DNA of 40,247 nt from CAVDRM01 sp963611355 (GTDB taxonomy: Bacteria; Bacillota; Clostridia; Christensenellales; Aristaeellaceae). The position numbers and the translations under genes are program-made. The stretch is from contig CAVDRM010000020.1 of the NCBI GenBank assembly GCA_963611355.1, positions 1 through 40,247 on the forward strand, read 5' to 3'. The notes below the pieces were generated by a model. That model made no database searches. It saw only the letters and a program-made list of their open reading frames with translations, and was not told the origin of the DNA. Below, one piece after another: positions 40,021 through 40,247 of this stretch; the stretch's first letter is position 1, and the number at the start of each line of letters is the position of its first letter.

Positions 40021-40247
40021 ATGACCGAAAAGGAACTGCTGGCGGCAAGACAGAGCATTGTGCAGAAGCTGACGCAGGCAAGACTGGAAAAAGGATTGTC
40101 GCAGGAGCAGCTTGCAAAGCGCATCGGAACCCAGCGTTCCAACATCTGCCGTATCGAAAAAGGAACGCAAAACCTCTCCCTTGACCTGATGCTCAAGATC
40201 GCAGAGGCACTTGACAAGGATGTGTCCGTAATGCTTGAGGAAAGGAG
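40021..40247 (+). CDS. XRE-family HTH regulator, cut by the window end
   Basis: The first 75 residues of a small DNA-binding protein are visible, with no stop before the window ends. The helix-turn-helix is clear: L-T-Q-A-R-L-E-K-G-L-S-Q-E-Q-L-A-K-R-I-G, then T-Q-R-S-N-I-C-R-I-E-K-G (recognition helix), then L-D-L-M-L-K-I-A-E-A-L. The pattern is that of Cro/CI-type and HigA-like antitoxin regulators. GGGAGGG (40008-40014) precedes ATG 40021. A palindrome in its promoter suggests autoregulation. No toxin gene precedes it; a partner could follow beyond the window. With the remnant upstream it is probably mobile-element cargo. Confidence 0.85.
   Translation, partial: MTEKELLAARQSIVQKLTQARLEKGLSQEQLAKRIGTQRSNICRIEKGTQNLSLDLMLKIAEALDKDVSVMLEER

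Noticed and set aside
1..40247. tRNA, rRNA and CRISPR arrays
   Set aside because: The intergenic gaps were read for tRNA arm sequences and for regularly spaced repeats. None were seen.

Overview
The window reads as a chromosomal segment of a Gram-positive anaerobe of the Bacillota, most likely class Clostridia. Grounds: moderately GC-rich coding DNA with AT-rich intergenic gaps, TTGACA/TATAAT-type promoters with mostly 17-nt spacers, strong GGAGG ribosome binding sites with occasional GTG and TTG starts, U-tailed hairpin terminators, a yybS-rplI-dnaB-yhaM cluster, a SpoIID/LytB-domain protein and pyruvate phosphate dikinase. The order (perhaps Christensenellales-like) is only a guess. No rRNA, tRNA or CRISPR array was seen.

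Layout. 1-8.7 kb is envelope-related: a polytopic GT-C-like membrane protein, an unknown 82-residue protein, a GtrA-like protein and a 1851-residue secreted protein with 12 BIG2-like domains followed by BspA-type leucine-rich repeats. 8.7-14.5 kb holds class II fructose-bisphosphate aldolase behind a palindromic site, a C39-like/SpoIID-like pair, and on the minus strand a small secreted protein and aspartate kinase. 14.6-20.6 kb is an lspA-rluD-mnmE operon, then an RNA methyltransferase-like gene and a Rho-family gene. 20.7-26.6 kb holds a CapA-like protein, a UMF1-type transporter, exonuclease III and a convergent two-component pair. 26.8-29.9 kb has a family 2 glycosyltransferase with a transglutaminase-like protein, and a DUF2007-like protein with phosphofructokinase. 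30.1-34.3 kb is yybS-rplI-dnaB-yhaM. 34.4-39.6 kb holds a lipoprotein, a polysaccharide deacetylase and ppdK. After two terminators behind ppdK, the last 0.5 kb looks like the edge of a mobile element: a 3' gene remnant, then an XRE regulator with an operator-like palindrome in its promoter, cut by the window end.

The most unusual object is the Rho-family protein (18623-20623). Its RNA-binding cold-shock-like domain and general ATPase fold are recognisable, but the P-loop that should read P-x-K-A-G-K-T reads P-S-A-A-D-Q-N, the arginine-finger segment is altered, and the R-loop region is rewritten. A roughly 140-residue Q/N/Y-rich, prion-like tract with five-residue tandem repeats lies between the N-terminal domain and the RNA-binding domain. 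This suggests an RNA-binding Rho relative that is not a canonical ATP-driven terminator and may assemble through its low-complexity tract.

Functional themes: central carbon metabolism (aldolase, phosphofructokinase, PPDK), envelope building and remodelling, RNA modification and decay (RluD, MnmE, methyltransferase, YhaM, Rho-like protein) and replication (DnaB). Several intergenic regions carry dyads placed to act as operators or RNA switches.
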